From: an uncultured Bacteroidales bacterium
GTDB lineage: Bacteria; Bacteroidota; Bacteroidia; Bacteroidales; UBA932
Reading direction: 5' to 3'
Length of the DNA stretch: 64,000 bases
Assembly: GCA_944326265.1 (NCBI GenBank)
Contig: CALVDE010000001.1
Span: 1 to 64,000, forward strand
Every line of letters starts with the position of its first letter. Position 1 is the stretch's first letter. This document shows, in pieces, positions 36,196 to 48,631 of this stretch. Under the pieces are notes generated by a model. That model saw only the letters and a list, made by a program, of their open reading frames with translations. It did no database searches and was not told the origin of the DNA. The position numbers and the translations under genes were made by a program.

Positions 36196-36279
36196 GCCCG
36201 GATGGTGAAATTGGTAGACACGCTAGTTTCAGGGACTAGTGGCCGCAAGGCTGTGCAGGTTCGAGTCCTGTTCCGGGCA
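36196..36279 (+). tRNA. tRNA-Leu (anticodon CAG)
   Basis: Acceptor stem GCCCGGA (36196-36202) pairs with TCCGGGC (36272-36278), and A36279 is the discriminator. The anticodon arm is CTAGT-TTCAGGG-ACTAG, giving CAG. A long class II variable arm and a T-arm with TTCGAGT are present. The CCA end is not encoded. Confidence 0.96.
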
Positions 36280-36324
36280 CAAAAAAGGTCTGAATCGCGC
36301 GATTCAGACCTTTTTTGTGCCCGG
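36273..36324 (+). terminator. terminator hairpin forming a 52-bp perfect palindrome with the tRNA-Leu 3' end
   Basis: From 36273 to 36324 the sequence is a perfect inverted repeat centred at 36298/36299. The inner part (A-run, GGTCTGAATCGC and complement, T-run) is a strong Rho-independent terminator. The outer 8 bp repeat the tRNA 3' acceptor strand CCGGGCAC in inverted form (36317-36324), so the hairpin can extend into the mature tRNA. A second small hairpin, GCATCC-GCT-GGATGC, follows at 36326-36340. Confidence 0.9.
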
Positions 36325-36408
36325 GGCATCCGCTGGATGCTTGCGGTCAATGATCAGGGCTGCATCTTTCCTGGAGTGGTGGGTACAATGGTAACTAAGG
36401 AAGCGGGG

Positions 36409-37587
36409 TTATCTGAGGCGGGGCTGGAGGTAGAGGGTGCAGCAGAGGCAGGCGGCGATGCTGATGAGACCGCCGATGTAGCCGATAGAACCTACGCTGA
36501 TGCCTGAGCAGACCAGGCCGCCGATAAGGGCGCCGCTGCCGATGCCGACATTGTAGATACCGGAGTACATGGACATGGCTATGGACGTGCCTTCGGGGAC
36601 GGTGCGGATGATCTCGGACTGGAAGACCATATTGAAGAAGCAGTTGGCCAGTCCCCAGAAGATGCACAGCACTACCACTGCCTGCGGCAGCAGAGCGGAC
36701 GGTCTGAGCAGCAGGAGGCAGCAGCCGATACCGATGACGGCGTACCGCATGAAGAAACTGCGGTGAGAGTCGAAATATCTCGAGAACAGCATTCCTCCGA
36801 TAATGCCCATAATGCCGAAAAGGGTGAGAATCATGGTGATGGATCCGGCTTTGAATCCTGCAATCTGTGCCAGGAACGGCTCGATATAGCTGTATCCGGT
36901 AAAGTGCGCCGTGACTGACAGTACGGTTACCAGGTAGATGCCCGGCAGTGACGGGGTCCTGAGCAGGCCGGGAAGCTGTTTCAGGGAGAAAGCCTTTTCG
37001 CCTTGTGTCCTTGGCAGAACCGCAGCTATCAGCAGCATCACGGTGAAAGCCACGCATCCTATAAGCAGGAACGTCATCCTCCAGCCTGCGGCAAGACCGA
37101 TGGCGCGGCCCAGGGGCAGGCCGGCTATCATGGCTATGGACGAGCCGGCGATTATGATGCTCAGGGCTGTGGAACCCTTGCCTTTCGGGGCGATCCTGAC
37201 GGCCAGCGGGGTTACTATCGACCAGAAGATGGCGTGGGAGCAGGCTACTCCGATACGGGAAAGCATCAGCATGTAATAGCCGGTGGAGAGAGCCGAGCCT
37301 ACGTGACTGATGATGAACAGACCGAATATGCCGAGCATCAGCCGTTTGGATTCAACGCCTGAGACAATGAGCATCAAGGGCAGTGAGGCGATGGCCACCA
37401 CCCATGCGTAGACGGTGATCAGTACGCCGGCCTTGGACTCAGTGATGGCGAAGTCTGCGGCGATATCGCTCAGCAGGCCGATAGGGATGAATTCCGATGT
37501 GTTGAATATGAATGTGGAGCAGGCCAGGGCCACCAGCGGCAGCCATTCTCTCAGCGCATGCCCTCTGCTTATCGATATGTTCTGCAT
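36409..37587 (-). CDS. MFS transporter, sugar-efflux/drug-efflux type (SotB/YdeA-like)
   Basis: Major facilitator of about 392 residues with 12 hydrophobic segments. The first helix (VALACSTFIFNTSEFIPIGL) carries the TSEF/EFIPIG pattern of the SotB/YdeA/NepI efflux group. PLGRAIGLAAGWRMTFLLIG and IRTVPEGTSIAMSMYSGIYN further support that subfamily. Export of sugars or small toxic metabolites is inferred. The start at 37587 was preferred over 37620 because a -7 box at 37618-37625 overlaps the latter. It is divergent from the beta-galactosidase gene. Confidence 0.88.
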   Translation of the reverse strand: MQNISISRGHALREWLPLVALACSTFIFNTSEFIPIGLLSDIAADFAITESKAGVLITVYAWVVAIASLPLMLIVSGVESKRLMLGIFGLFIISHVGSALSTGYYMLMLSRIGVACSHAIFWSIVTPLAVRIAPKGKGSTALSIIIAGSSIAMIAGLPLGRAIGLAAGWRMTFLLIGCVAFTVMLLIAAVLPRTQGEKAFSLKQLPGLLRTPSLPGIYLVTVLSVTAHFTGYSYIEPFLAQIAGFKAGSITMILTLFGIMGIIGGMLFSRYFDSHRSFFMRYAVIGIGCCLLLLRPSALLPQAVVVLCIFWGLANCFFNMVFQSEIIRTVPEGTSIAMSMYSGIYNVGIGSGALIGGLVCSGISVGSIGYIGGLISIAACLCCTLYLQPRLR

Positions 37588-37617
37588 AACAAACCGCTCT
37601 CGTTTTGAAAAATCGCG

Positions 37618-37625
37618 CAAAGATA
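37618..37625 (-). promoter_or_regulatory. -7 promoter box of the MFS transporter
   Basis: TATCTTTG on the minus strand, 30 bp upstream of the chosen ATG. It lies in the 75-bp divergent region shared with the beta-galactosidase gene. Confidence 0.5.
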
Positions 37626-37650
37626 ACTAACTTCGCAAATCGTTGACTAA

Positions 37651-40875
<3,225 letters not shown>

Positions 40876-40914
40876 TTTATAACTTGCCGCGTTTTTCAAA
40901 AATACAGATAGGAT

Positions 40915-42969
40915 ATGAAGGAATTTAAGCGTTATCTTGTTACGTCCGCTCTGCCATACGCCAACGGACCTGTTCACATCGGACACCTTGCGGGAGTGTA
41001 CGTGCCCGCCGATATCTATGTGCGTTATCTCCGGATGTGCGGCAGGGACGTGTTCTTCGTCGGCGGCTCGGACGAGCACGGAGTGCCCATTACCATACAG
41101 GCCCGCAAGCAGGGCTGCTCTCCCCAGGATATCGTGGACAAATACCATAAACTGATCAAGGATTCGTTCGCGGAGCTGGGTATCAGTTTCGACATATATT
41201 CCAGGACCACATCCAAAACCCACTACAAGACGGCCTCGGAGTTCTTCAGCAAGCTCTATAAGGACGGCAAGTTCATCGAGAAGGAGAGCGAGCAGTACTA
41301 CGATGAGGAGGCAAGGCAGTTTCTGGCTGACCGCTATATCGTGGGCACATGTCCCAAGTGCGGAAACGAGAACGCTTACGGGGACCAGTGCGAGAAGTGC
41401 GGCTGCACTCTCAGCCCGGACGAGCTCCTCAACCCCCGCTCGGCCCTGAGCGGAAACCCTCCGGTGAAACGCAGGACCAAGCACTGGTATCTGCCTCTGA
41501 ACGAATACGAGCCTTGGCTCCGTCAGTGGATTCTGGAGGAGCATAAGGAGTGGAAGGTCAATGTCTACGGTCAGTGCAAGTCCTGGCTGGACGGCGGTCT
41601 GCAGCCCAGGGCGGTGAGCCGCGACCTCGACTGGGGCATCCCGGTGCCAGTGGAGGGTGCCGAGGGCAAGGTGCTCTACGTCTGGTTCGACGCTCCGATA
41701 GGCTATATCTCCAACACCATCGAGGCTCTTCCCGACAGTTGGGAGCAGTACTGGAAGAGTCCGGACACCAAGATGGTACACTTTATCGGCAAGGACAACA
41801 TCGTCTTCCACTGCATCGTCTTCCCATGTATGCTGAAAGCCTACGGAGACGGATTCATCCTGCCTGAGAACGTGCCTGCCAACGAGTTCCTCAACCTCGA
41901 GGGCGACAAGCTCTCCACCTCGCGCAACTGGGCCATCTGGCTGCACGAGTACCTGCGGGACTTTCCAGGCAAGCAGGACGTACTCCGCTACGTGCTCTGC
42001 GCCAATGCTCCCGAGACCAAGGACAACGATTTCACCTGGAAGGACTTCCAGACCCGCAATAACTCTGAACTTGTGGCCATCTACGGCAATTTCGTCAACC
42101 GTGCAGTCGTATTGACCCACAAGTATTTTGACGGCAAGGTGCCCGCAGACCTCAGGCATGAGGCCATAGATGACGAGACCCTTGCACAGGTTCCGGTCAT
42201 CAAGGCTGCCATCACGGAGGCTCTGGAGCACTACCGTTTCCGCGAGGCCCTCAAGGAGGCCATGAACCTGGCCCGTCTGGGCAACAAGTACCTGACCGAC
42301 ACCGAGCCGTGGAAGGTGGCCAGGACCGACATGGACCGCACCGCCTCGATTCTCAACGTGTCCCTCAGGCTCTGCGCCGACCTGGCCATAGCATTTGCCC
42401 CGTTCATTCCGTTCTCCTCGGAGAAACTTCTGAACATTCTGAATCTTCCGAAAGATACCCTGAAGTGGGACAATATAGGCTGCGGCGGCCTGCTGCCCGC
42501 AGGACATCAGCTCAGCAAGGCCGAACTGCTTTTCGATAAGATTGAGGACGAGGCCATAAACGCCCAGATGGAGCGTCTGGAGAATATCCGCAAGGCAAAT
42601 GCCGCCGCAGCGGCTGCCGCAGCTCCGGTCGAGCCGCAGAAGGCCGAGTGTACTTTCGATGAGTTCGGCAAGATGGATATCCGCACGGCTACCGTACTGG
42701 AGGCCGAGAGGGTGCCCAAGACAGACAAACTTCTGAAACTCACGATAGATACAGGTATAGACAGGAGGGTGATAGTCTCGGGCATCGCCGAGTACTATAC
42801 GCCTGAGCAGATGGTCGGCAAGCAGATCTGCATCCTGGCCAACCTGGCTCCACGCAAGATACGCGGTATAGAGTCCAAGGGTATGATCCTGATGGCACGC
42901 CAGCCCGACGGCAGGATGCGTGTGGTCTCTCCCGAAGAGACTCTGAAAAACGGGTCGACTATAGGCTAG
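40915..42969 (+). CDS. metG: methionine--tRNA ligase
   Basis: Class I aminoacyl-tRNA synthetase of 684 residues. It has [14 protein letters not shown] (HIGH motif), a zinc knuckle with [18 protein letters not shown], the KMSKS equivalent KLSTSRN, an anticodon-binding helical domain, an Ala-rich linker ([11 protein letters not shown]) and a C-terminal EMAPII-like tRNA-binding domain ([20 protein letters not shown]). This is the common long bacterial form. The stop overlaps the 3' end of the convergent HU-like gene. Confidence 0.98.
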   Translation: MKEFKRYLVTSALPYANGPVHIGHLAGVYVPADIYVRYLRMCGRDVFFVGGSDEHGVPITIQARKQGCSPQDIVDKYHKLIKDSFAELGISFDIYSRTTSKTHYKTASEFFSKLYKDGKFIEKESEQYYDEEARQFLADRYIVGTCPKCGNENAYGDQCEKCGCTLSPDELLNPRSALSGNPPVKRRTKHWYLPLNEYEPWLRQWILEEHKEWKVNVYGQCKSWLDGGLQPRAVSRDLDWGIPVPVEGAEGKVLYVWFDAPIGYISNTIEALPDSWEQYWKSPDTKMVHFIGKDNIVFHCIVFPCMLKAYGDGFILPENVPANEFLNLEGDKLSTSRNWAIWLHEYLRDFPGKQDVLRYVLCANAPETKDNDFTWKDFQTRNNSELVAIYGNFVNRAVVLTHKYFDGKVPADLRHEAIDDETLAQVPVIKAAITEALEHYRFREALKEAMNLARLGNKYLTDTEPWKVARTDMDRTASILNVSLRLCADLAIAFAPFIPFSSEKLLNILNLPKDTLKWDNIGCGGLLPAGHQLSKAELLFDKIEDEAINAQMERLENIRKANAAAAAAAAPVEPQKAECTFDEFGKMDIRTATVLEAERVPKTDKLLKLTIDTGIDRRVIVSGIAEYYTPEQMVGKQICILANLAPRKIRGIESKGMILMARQPDGRMRVVSPEETLKNGSTIG

Positions 42970-43640
42970 GCCCCCTGCTGCTGTATCAGTTCCAGCTCCT
43001 CGTCGCTGTAGAAGAGCGAATCAAGATGGCCGCTGCGTCCGAGCAGGATAAGGATGACAGCGGCTATTATTATGGCCGCCAGGACTGACAGCACGATGAT
43101 CCAGATGCGGTGCCTGCCGTTTCCTTCGCCGGCACGGACCGGCTGTTCTGTCTCCTGTACCTGTGACATGGGTATTGGCTCCGGCAGGGGAACTGCGGGT
43201 CTGGAGTCCCTGCTGACCGGTTTCAGGGTCACCGGCTCGAAACCGAATGCCTGGGCGAATATGCCGCTTCCCGTATTGTCCATGACGAAGTAGATATTGC
43301 CCTCGAGGGTGCAGCGCAGCCGTCCTATTCCGGGAAAGTCGATGCTTTTCTTGTCGAACAGAGTGATCCGCAGCTGTTTCAGGAAAGCATGCAGCTCGGA
43401 GGAGGCCGTCTCTTCATCAATGCCGGAACTGGAGGCGTAATATTTCGGGACGAGCTCTCCGGATGCTCTTTCGTCCGCTTTGAATGATATCCGTCTGGAC
43501 GGAGGATAGATGGTTTTCCTGTCTTCCGAGAAGTAGGCCGGCATGGGCTCGGTCAGAAAATATCCCATCCCGGGCAGTGGAATGCGGTCATTGTCGATGA
43601 TCAGCTCCTTGAGCAGGCGTGTGAGAAGAAGGACATCCAT
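42966..43640 (-). CDS. HU-CCDC81-like membrane protein
   Basis: A 224-residue protein with two tandem divergent HU-like domains (residues 1-75 and about 78-145; [20 protein letters not shown] and [16 protein letters not shown] are typical of bacterial HU-CCDC81 domains). A Pro-rich linker and one membrane helix ([20 protein letters not shown]) follow. In many Bacteroidetes homologues a SPOR domain follows the helix; here only about 20 residues remain. It probably links a cytoplasmic HU-type module to the cell envelope; binding partner unknown. Confidence 0.82.
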   Translation of the reverse strand: MDVLLLTRLLKELIIDNDRIPLPGMGYFLTEPMPAYFSEDRKTIYPPSRRISFKADERASGELVPKYYASSSGIDEETASSELHAFLKQLRITLFDKKSIDFPGIGRLRCTLEGNIYFVMDNTGSGIFAQAFGFEPVTLKPVSRDSRPAVPLPEPIPMSQVQETEQPVRAGEGNGRHRIWIIVLSVLAAIIIAAVILILLGRSGHLDSLFYSDEELELIQQQGA

Positions 43641-43665
43641 AAAGAATATTTAAAAAATTCGTCTA

Positions 43666-43673
43666 CAAAGTTA
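43666..43673 (-). promoter_or_regulatory. -7 promoter box of the HU-CCDC81-like gene
   Basis: TAACTTTG on the minus strand, 25 bp upstream of the ATG. It is back to back with the tRNA-Asn promoter. Confidence 0.5.
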
Positions 43674-43678
43674 ATTTA

Positions 43679-43711
43679 TTTTTGGCTTATAAAAAAAAAT
43701 ATCTATCTTTG
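43679..43711 (+). promoter_or_regulatory. promoter of tRNA-Asn
   Basis: TTTTTG (43679-43684) and TATCTTTG (43704-43711) are 19 bp apart, an almost perfect match to the Bacteroidetes consensus. The tRNA begins 17 bp further on. Confidence 0.75.
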
Positions 43712-43728
43712 CAGTCCCAAAAGGAAAT

Positions 43729-43802
43729 TCCTCTTTAGCTCAGTTGGTTAGAGCACCTGACTGTTAATCAGGGGGTCCTAGGTTCAAGTCCTAGAAGGGG
43801 AG
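43729..43802 (+). tRNA. tRNA-Asn (anticodon GTT)
   Basis: Acceptor stem TCCTCTT (43729-43735) with AAGGGGA (43795-43801), discriminator G43802. D-arm GCTCAGTTGGTTAGAGC, anticodon arm CCTGA-CTGTTAA-TCAGG (anticodon GTT), T-arm CCTAG-GTTCAAGT-CTAG. CCA is not encoded. Confidence 0.97.
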
Positions 43803-43836
43803 CGAGATTTACTATGTTTTCATAATGTTATTTTTT

Positions 43837-43870
43837 CCCCCTCTTCATGCGAATGACGAGGGGGTTTTTT
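43837..43870 (+). terminator. intrinsic terminator after tRNA-Asn
   Basis: CCCCCTC (43837-43843) pairs with GAGGGGG (43858-43864), with an inner TCAT/ATGA stem, followed by six T. It separates the tRNA from the dnaG promoter. Confidence 0.88.
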
Positions 43871-43905
43871 CTGTAGAAAATAAGGAAACGGCATCCAAAA
43901 GTTGC

Positions 43906-43913
43906 TATCTTTG
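43906..43913 (+). promoter_or_regulatory. -7 promoter box of dnaG
   Basis: TATCTTTG, only 10 bp before the chosen dnaG ATG, so the 5' leader should be very short. Confidence 0.55.
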
Positions 43914-43923
43914 GCAGTTGTTT

Positions 43924-46005
43924 ATGATAGACAGGGAAACAGTTGACAAGATTCTGGATGCGGCCGAGATCGTGGATGTTATAAGCGATTTCGTCACGCT
44001 GAGGCGGCGTGGGGCCAATTACATAGCCTGCTGTCCGTTTCACAATGAGAAGACCCCTTCGTTCTCGGTGTCGCCATCCAAGGGTATATTCAAATGCTTC
44101 GGGTGCGGAAAGGCCGGCAGTGCCGTAACGTTTGTCATGGAGCACGAGCAGATGACCTATCCGGAGGCCCTCAGGTATCTTGCCCGCAAGTACGGCATAG
44201 AGGTGCATGAGCAGGAAGAGACTGCCGAGGATGCGGCTGACCGTCTTAAACGCGAGTCGATGACGGCGGTCTCGGAGTTCGCCGCGAAGTTTTACACAGA
44301 CGCTCTTTTCAATACGGCGGAGGGCCATTCAGTAGGCCTGTCTTATTTCAGGCAGAAACGTGAGTTCTCCGACGAGACGATACGTAAGTTCGGGCTGGGG
44401 TGGTCTCCGTCAGGACATTCGTTTGCCGGAGAGCCTGCTGCGGTTTCCCTTCCGGCGGCTGCGCTGAAGGCTGGATACAAGAAGGAGTATCTGCTTGCCA
44501 CCGGACTGTGCTACGAGCATTCCGGAGAGTTGACGGACAAGTTCAGGGAGAGGGTCATTTTCCCGATTCACTCACTCAGCGGGCGTGTCATCGCTTTCGG
44601 CGGCAGGACTCTGAAGGAAGATAAGAGCGTGGCCAAATATCTCAATTCGCCGGAAAGCGAGATATATCACAAGAGCCGCTCGCTGTATGGAATATATTTC
44701 GCAAAATCGGCTATATCCAAGGCTCAGAAATGTTATCTGGTCGAGGGTTACACCGATGTGATATCGATGCATCAGGCCGGTATCGAGAATGTGACGGCAT
44801 CTTCGGGCACATCGTTGACTACGGACCAGATTCGGCTTATCAAGCGTTTCTCCAACAATGTTACGGTACTCTACGACGGAGATTCTGCCGGTATAAAGGC
44901 ATCCCTGCGCGGAATAAACATGCTGCTTGAGGAGGGTATGATCGTGAAGGTGGTGCTGCTGCCGGACGGACATGATCCTGATTCGTTCGCACGGACTCAC
45001 AAGAGACAGGAGATTCTGGATTTTCTGGAGGCTCACGAGACGGACTTCATAGAGTTCAAGTACAGCCTTCTTTCCTCAGGCATAGAGAAGGACCCTATAC
45101 GCAAGGCCGAGCTGATCAGGGACATAATCGACACCATCGCCGTCATACCGGACCAGATAGCGCGTTCGGTGTACATTGAGCAGTGCGCTTCCAGGCTGGC
45201 CATGAAGGAGGACGTGCTGTTCTCTGAGGTGGCCAGGGTAAGGCGCAGAAAGATAGAGTCGGGTGAGTATGAGCGCCGCAGGAGGGAGGAGGCCGAGGCC
45301 AGGAGGGCTGCGGTGCGGGAAAGAACGGATCCGGATGTGCCGGGAGACGTGGACGGGGCTGACGTTCAGGCTGTATCTGCGCCTGGGCGCGTACTTGTGT
45401 CTCCGGTGCCGGTTCTCGAGCCCGCCGAGAAGGAACTGCTTTATTATCTGCTGAGATTCGGAGAGACTGCCATGACCTTCGAGGAGCATCAGATGTACGG
45501 GGCGGAGGCTCCCGTGATGACCATTACGGTGGCCGAATATATCTCGGCCCAGTTGCGTAATGACGATCTGGAGATGCGCAATCCTCTGTATAAGGAGATA
45601 TACGATATGTATTTCAGTCTCAGGGATGCGGTCCGGTCTTCCGGAGGTGATGCAGTTGATCCTGAGGAGATTCAGGCCGGAATCATGCGCCGTTTTGTCA
45701 ACTGCGGGGACCCTGCCGTGGTCTCTGCGGTGCTGGATATAACTGAGGACAAGTATGTGCTTAATGTCAAGGAGTACATACGGGCCCAGATACCTGAGCG
45801 CAACGTGATATACAGGAATGTCCCGAAGGCCGTTCTGGTCTACAAGCTCAAGTACGTGGAGCTGACATGCTCCAGGCTGACAGAGACTCTGGGCAGGATG
45901 CAGCGGGACGGGAACCAGGATTCCCTGAAAGAGACAATGCACAGTCTGAAACTTCTGCTTCAGATCAAGAATGCCCTGGTCAAGGACCTCAACCGCATCT
46001 CATGA
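43924..46005 (+). CDS. dnaG: DNA primase
   Basis: Makes RNA primers at the replication fork. The 693-residue protein begins with the CHC2 zinc domain (CCPFHNEKTPSFSVSP, then FKCFGCGKAG), followed by the RNA polymerase core, a TOPRIM domain (YLVEGYTDVISMHQAG; VLYDGDSAGIKAS) and a long C-terminal DnaB-interacting region. The open frame extends upstream to 43825, but the start at 43924 gives the standard N-terminus (MIDRETVDKILDAAEIVDVI) and lies just after a promoter; the upstream extension crosses the tRNA terminator. Confidence 0.97.
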   Translation: MIDRETVDKILDAAEIVDVISDFVTLRRRGANYIACCPFHNEKTPSFSVSPSKGIFKCFGCGKAGSAVTFVMEHEQMTYPEALRYLARKYGIEVHEQEETAEDAADRLKRESMTAVSEFAAKFYTDALFNTAEGHSVGLSYFRQKREFSDETIRKFGLGWSPSGHSFAGEPAAVSLPAAALKAGYKKEYLLATGLCYEHSGELTDKFRERVIFPIHSLSGRVIAFGGRTLKEDKSVAKYLNSPESEIYHKSRSLYGIYFAKSAISKAQKCYLVEGYTDVISMHQAGIENVTASSGTSLTTDQIRLIKRFSNNVTVLYDGDSAGIKASLRGINMLLEEGMIVKVVLLPDGHDPDSFARTHKRQEILDFLEAHETDFIEFKYSLLSSGIEKDPIRKAELIRDIIDTIAVIPDQIARSVYIEQCASRLAMKEDVLFSEVARVRRRKIESGEYERRRREEAEARRAAVRERTDPDVPGDVDGADVQAVSAPGRVLVSPVPVLEPAEKELLYYLLRFGETAMTFEEHQMYGAEAPVMTITVAEYISAQLRNDDLEMRNPLYKEIYDMYFSLRDAVRSSGGDAVDPEEIQAGIMRRFVNCGDPAVVSAVLDITEDKYVLNVKEYIRAQIPERNVIYRNVPKAVLVYKLKYVELTCSRLTETLGRMQRDGNQDSLKETMHSLKLLLQIKNALVKDLNRIS

Positions 46006-46015
46006 TGCGGCAATC

Positions 46016-46876
46016 CTATTGGTTCTTGCCGTCTATGCCGTAGACTGCGGTGACAGGAACGGTCATGAGGATGACGTTGGGGTCAATCTGCTTTGCTGTC
46101 TTTACGATATCGTTGGAATAGCTCTTCCGGCTGACAACCATCAGCATCTTCTTGTCGCCCTCAGTGGACCACTGCACGGACTTTACGGGGCGGTTTCCCT
46201 CGATGCTAAGGGTCTGGAGACTGGATGCTATCTCGTCGTTACGCTCCGAGAGTATCAGAGTCTGGACGGACTGCTGCGATCCGGTCAGGAACATATCCAC
46301 TGCGTAGGAGAAGGCTATGATCTCGACGAAACCGTATACGACATCTGCCAGGGTCTTGTCGTTGACCAGCAGGATGGAGAGAACTATCATCGAGTCGCAT
46401 GCAAGGTAGATTCTTCCCGGAGAGATGTTCTTGTATTTGTTGATGGAGAGCGCGATGATGTCGGTGCCGCCTGTGCTTCCGCCCTGGGTGATGATTATGG
46501 CGATACCGATACCGCTCATGGCTCCTCCGATGAGGGCGTTGATGAGGTTGTCCGTGATGCCGGCGGACAGGCTTGTCAGGCCGGGTATCATGGGCATGAA
46601 CTGGAAGAAGACAAAGCTCATGGCTACGCAGTATATCGTCTTGATGCCGAATCCCTTGCCCAGGATGATGAAGCCGGCTATGAGCAGAAGGACATCGATG
46701 GCGAATTTGGCGTAGGAGACTGGTATGCTGTTGATGCCGTAATGGATTACGGAAGCGAGACCTGCGATGCCGCCTCCGGTGATCTCATGAGGATTGAGGA
46801 ATGCGGTCCAGCCGAAGACGAACACGGCCAGTCCGAGAGTCATGATGACGTATTCTTTGATGTATTTCAGTACCAT
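46016..46876 (-). CDS. YitT family membrane protein (DUF161 + DUF2179)
   Basis: A 286-residue inner-membrane protein with five or six hydrophobic segments and a soluble C-terminal domain. GGGIAGLASVIHYGINSIPV and IIITQGGSTGGTDIIALSINKY are hallmark motifs of the YitT family, and the tail (MLMVVSRKSYSNDIVKTAKQID) is the DUF2179 domain. Transport function is suspected in the literature but the substrate is not known. Convergent with dnaG (10 bp gap). Confidence 0.93.
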   Translation of the reverse strand: MVLKYIKEYVIMTLGLAVFVFGWTAFLNPHEITGGGIAGLASVIHYGINSIPVSYAKFAIDVLLLIAGFIILGKGFGIKTIYCVAMSFVFFQFMPMIPGLTSLSAGITDNLINALIGGAMSGIGIAIIITQGGSTGGTDIIALSINKYKNISPGRIYLACDSMIVLSILLVNDKTLADVVYGFVEIIAFSYAVDMFLTGSQQSVQTLILSERNDEIASSLQTLSIEGNRPVKSVQWSTEGDKKMLMVVSRKSYSNDIVKTAKQIDPNVILMTVPVTAVYGIDGKNQ

Positions 46877-46984
46877 TTAGTAAGATTTAAGACCGCGAAG
46901 ATAACAAAAATCAAGATATTTGTAACAAAATGAGGAGCGGGAGCGTTATATAGGTACAGATGATTTAAAAGTTAATAGAGTTAA

Positions 46985-47497
46985 GTGAATACAGAGGAGT
47001 TCAAATCCACATTTCTGCCGCTGGGCCCGCTGCTTTACCGCACCGCTTTCCGGATGCTGGGCAGCAGGGAGGATGCCAGGGACGCAGTGCAGGAACTCTA
47101 CGTGAAGCTCTGCCGCGAGGGCGACCGGGCCCTGAGGAGTGCCAATCCCCGGGGCTACTGCGTACGGATGATGCAGAATGTCTGTGCGGACATACTGCGG
47201 AGGGGCGGGCGCAATGTCCTCCGGATGGCGGCGGACGTGACGGAGGTCAGGGGAGGTCCGGCGGTCGAGGCGGCGGATGCTCCGGTCGAGGGCAGGGAGG
47301 CTGCGGCCATGGTGCGTAAGGCTCTGGCCTCAATGCCCCGGAAACTGCGGGAGGTGGTGGCCCTGAGGGACCTTGAGCAGATGGAGATGTCCGAAATAGA
47401 GGCCCTTACGGGTATGAGTCAGGTCAACATCCGGGTGACTCTGTCCCGTGGCAGGAAGCTGCTTAAAGAAAAGATTGCGGAATTTATAAAAGAATAA
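46985..47497 (+). CDS. RNA polymerase sigma-70 factor, ECF type
   Basis: A 170-residue alternative sigma factor with region 2 (LYRTAFRMLGSREDARDAVQ; RGYCVRMMQNVCADILRR) and region 4 (MPRKLREVVALRDLEQMEMS; ALTGMSQVNIRVTLSRGRKL). It appears to start at GTG 46985, because no better ATG exists upstream of region 2. It is followed 10 bp later by a single-helix protein and then a DUF4252 gene, a cluster repeatedly seen in Bacteroidetes, which suggests an envelope-responsive sigma/anti-sigma unit. Target promoters are unknown. Confidence 0.9.
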   Translation: MNTEEFKSTFLPLGPLLYRTAFRMLGSREDARDAVQELYVKLCREGDRALRSANPRGYCVRMMQNVCADILRRGGRNVLRMAADVTEVRGGPAVEAADAPVEGREAAAMVRKALASMPRKLREVVALRDLEQMEMSEIEALTGMSQVNIRVTLSRGRKLLKEKIAEFIKE

Positions 47498-47507
47498 ATT
47501 TTAAAAA

Positions 47508-47960
47508 ATGAATAAGAATTTAAAAATATCCGATCCGGAGGAGATTGTCAGAAAGGGGCTGTCGCAGATGCGTGCCGCTGCTGATGATATAACCGTCCCG
47601 GAGGATCTTTCCAGGACGATAGAGCGGACGGTGGATATGGAACTGGGACATCGCCGGGGGAGGATGAGGCTCATTGCCTCCTTGTCGTCGGTTGCCGCCG
47701 CAGCCGCCGTTGCCGCCGTGGCCCTGGTTGTACCTGCCAGACCGTCTCAGCCGCAGGATACTTTTGATACTCCGGAGGAAGCATACGCGGCGGTGATGGA
47801 GGTTTTCGGACAGATAGGACAGAATATCGGCAAGAGCATGTCTTATGCCGGCAGGAGTATAGAGGATGTCAGGAAGTCGGCGGGAGACAATCTCAAATCT
47901 GTTTTTCAGGAGGCCGGTCTGGAAAATGACGATGATAATGTGGATAAAATAAAAAAGTAA
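47508..47960 (+). CDS. single-helix membrane protein, putative anti-sigma factor
   Basis: A 150-residue protein without a recognised domain. Residues 1-58 are cytoplasmic and polar, followed by a membrane helix rich in Ala and Val (SSVAAAAAVAAVALVVPA) and a periplasmic tail of about 70 residues with an amphipathic helical pattern. The topology and place directly behind an ECF sigma gene suggest an anti-sigma factor. That role is inferred from position; no zinc-binding anti-sigma motif is visible. Confidence 0.7.
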   Translation: MNKNLKISDPEEIVRKGLSQMRAAADDITVPEDLSRTIERTVDMELGHRRGRMRLIASLSSVAAAAAVAAVALVVPARPSQPQDTFDTPEEAYAAVMEVFGQIGQNIGKSMSYAGRSIEDVRKSAGDNLKSVFQEAGLENDDDNVDKIKK

Positions 47961-47964
47961 AGAT

Positions 47965-48543
47965 ATGAAAAGGGTAATATTGATCCCGGTACTTGCAGTA
48001 CTGGCTGTTTTTCAAGGATTCGCCGCAGGGCAGGAAGAAAAAAACGGGGAAAGCCGCTTCACCGCACTGCTGTATGACAAATACAAGGAGGCTCCTTATG
48101 TCTCGGCCGTCTATATTTCGGAGTCGCTGCTCAGCCTGGCATCCGAACTTGGAGGTGTGGTGAATTTCAGTGAAGTGAATATCAACGGTGTGGATGTCTC
48201 TTCGCTCACGACAATAGGAAAACTGAAAAAACTCTATGTCATTTCTTCAGATGTAAGGCATACGGCGCAGGATATAAATAATTCCGTAGAGGCGTACATC
48301 GATAAATCCGGAAGGAAATACGAAGAGCTGGTCAGGGTGAAGAATATGTCGGATGTCGTTTCCGTATATTACTGGTCTCCGGACGCAGTGCATGTCGGAG
48401 AGTTTCTGATGATCTCGAAAGGGGTGTATGTCAATCAGGAGGATGATGTGTACAGTATATCAGTAGTGCAGTTTGAGGCTGAAGGACTCAAGTTGTCGGA
48501 TCTTGTCAATGTCGCACTGGACATTGCAAATGAGAACAGTTAA
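47965..48543 (+). CDS. DUF4252 domain protein
   Basis: A 192-residue exported protein with an N-terminal signal peptide (VILIPVLAVLAVFQGFAAG) and no lipobox cysteine. The remainder matches the DUF4252 pattern: YVSAVYISESLLSLASELGG near the start, a central LKKLYVISSD strand, and a later MSDVVSVYYW stretch. Function unknown. It follows the putative anti-sigma gene by 4 bp and is probably part of the sigma operon. Confidence 0.82.
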   Translation: MKRVILIPVLAVLAVFQGFAAGQEEKNGESRFTALLYDKYKEAPYVSAVYISESLLSLASELGGVVNFSEVNINGVDVSSLTTIGKLKKLYVISSDVRHTAQDINNSVEAYIDKSGRKYEELVRVKNMSDVVSVYYWSPDAVHVGEFLMISKGVYVNQEDDVYSISVVQFEAEGLKLSDLVNVALDIANENS

Positions 48544-48631
48544 GTGACCCGGGGCAAATCTGTCGGGGCACCGGTTTTCAATATAGTGGGTAGAATGACA
48601 GAAACTTTTCGTATATTCGCGCTTTCCTGAA

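Noticed and set aside
43825-43923. Upstream extension of dnaG
   Set aside because: It runs through the tRNA-Asn terminator and the dnaG promoter box.
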